Assembly: GCA_016193045.1 (NCBI GenBank)
Contig: JACPSW010000065.1
Span: 1 to 37,034 of the forward strand
Origin: Candidatus Rokuibacteriota bacterium
GTDB taxonomy: Bacteria; Methylomirabilota; Methylomirabilia; Rokubacteriales; CSP1-6
Direction of reading: 5' to 3'
DNA length: 37,034 nucleotides
Numbering within the stretch: position 1 is the stretch's first letter; each line of letters begins with the position of its first letter. A program made the translations under genes and the position numbers. The notes beneath the pieces are model-generated. The model made no database searches and had not been told where the DNA came from. It saw nothing but the letters and a program-made list of their open reading frames with translations. Shown here one piece after another: positions 36,877 to 37,034 of this stretch.

Positions 36877-37034
36877 ATGAGCACGCCAGCAATTAAAACC
36901 CACCGATGGAGCCGCGTCGAGTATGACCGGCTGATCGAAAAGGGGATTTTCCTGCCGGACGACCGGATCGAGCTGCTCGCCGGTGAACTGGTCGTCCGCG
37001 AGCCTCAGGGAACACCGCACGCGGTGGGAATCAC
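36877..37034 (+). CDS. Uma2-family (DUF820) putative nuclease, truncated by the window edge
   Basis: The visible 52 residues MSTPAIKTHRWSRVEYDRLI to IFLPDDRIELLAGELVVREP have the typical Uma2 N-terminus: a W[ST]-x2-EYDRLIE-x-G segment and then D-R-I-E-L-L-x-G-E-L-V. Uma2 proteins have a PD-(D/E)XK-like fold and are frequent in accessory DNA of large soil genomes; no activity is firmly known for most. The catalytic part lies beyond the window, so intactness cannot be judged. Confidence 0.85.
   Translation, partial: MSTPAIKTHRWSRVEYDRLIEKGIFLPDDRIELLAGELVVREPQGTPHAVGI

Overview
The window is a GC-rich bacterial chromosome segment. An expanded family of PF04392 ABC substrate-binding proteins, F420-type luciferase-like oxidoreductases, a tungsten/molybdenum aldehyde:ferredoxin oxidoreductase, a PhnCDEE transporter and a selenoprotein B-like gene together resemble metagenome-derived Candidatus Rokubacteria/Methylomirabilota. 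That assignment is an inference from gene style; there is no rRNA or marker gene here to prove it.

Region 1 (1 to about 12.75 kb) is accessory and built from repeats. It opens with an intact tRNA-Phe(GAA). Copies of the tRNA 3' end recur at 1440-1484, 2165-2212 (48 nt, identical), 5155-5175 and, shorter, 10682-10691. These look like attachment-site scars of successive integrations. Between them lie a hicBA toxin-antitoxin pair, a MazF-type toxin with a ribbon-helix-helix antitoxin, a GltI-like amino-acid binding protein, and five PF04392 binding-protein genes. Three of the five share the same promoter and leader; one is broken by an in-frame stop. Stubs of glnQ, of a PF04392 gene and of mazF show that cassettes have been shuffled. 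Between 5.2 and 9.6 kb are small hypothetical genes, a divergent promoter region, an XRE regulator in an AT-richer patch bracketed by two paralogues of an unknown family, and a small Cys-rich protein with a second copy at 17.3 kb. No integrase or transposase gene is visible.

Region 2 (12.9 to 17.5 kb) holds a frameshifted lipoprotein, an LCAT-like alpha/beta hydrolase, a membrane-anchored protein of unknown function with an LSm-like C-terminus, and a luciferase-like oxidoreductase gene reduced by an internal deletion.

Region 3 (17.6 to 31.3 kb) is metabolic. It runs aldehyde:ferredoxin oxidoreductase, crotonase, a structured leader, a 43-residue ORF overlapping a PduO-type cobalamin adenosyltransferase, pterin carbinolamine dehydratase, an MFS transporter, and mlaC with a DUF971 gene. 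A second mlaC coupled to an F420-type oxidoreductase follows on the other strand. Then come two VOC proteins, a PilZ protein, a HAD hydrolase with a small lipoprotein, a 210-bp MITE-like element, a zincin-like protein, and a CaiB-type CoA transferase coupled to a SnoaL-like protein.

Region 4 (31.3 to 37 kb) begins with phnD-phnC-phnE-phnE, divergent from the CoA transferase across a 26-bp gap holding a symmetric palindrome. A GrdB/selenoprotein B-like gene follows in which an in-frame UGA forms a U-x-x-C motif and is followed by a SECIS-like hairpin; it overlaps a HAD-IIA phosphatase gene. The window ends in a truncated Uma2-family gene.

The observations most worth following are the UGA selenoprotein, the tRNA-Phe scar array with its repeated cassettes, the structured leader before the cobalamin adenosyltransferase genes, the MITE-like element and the 26-bp palindrome inside the phn operon.
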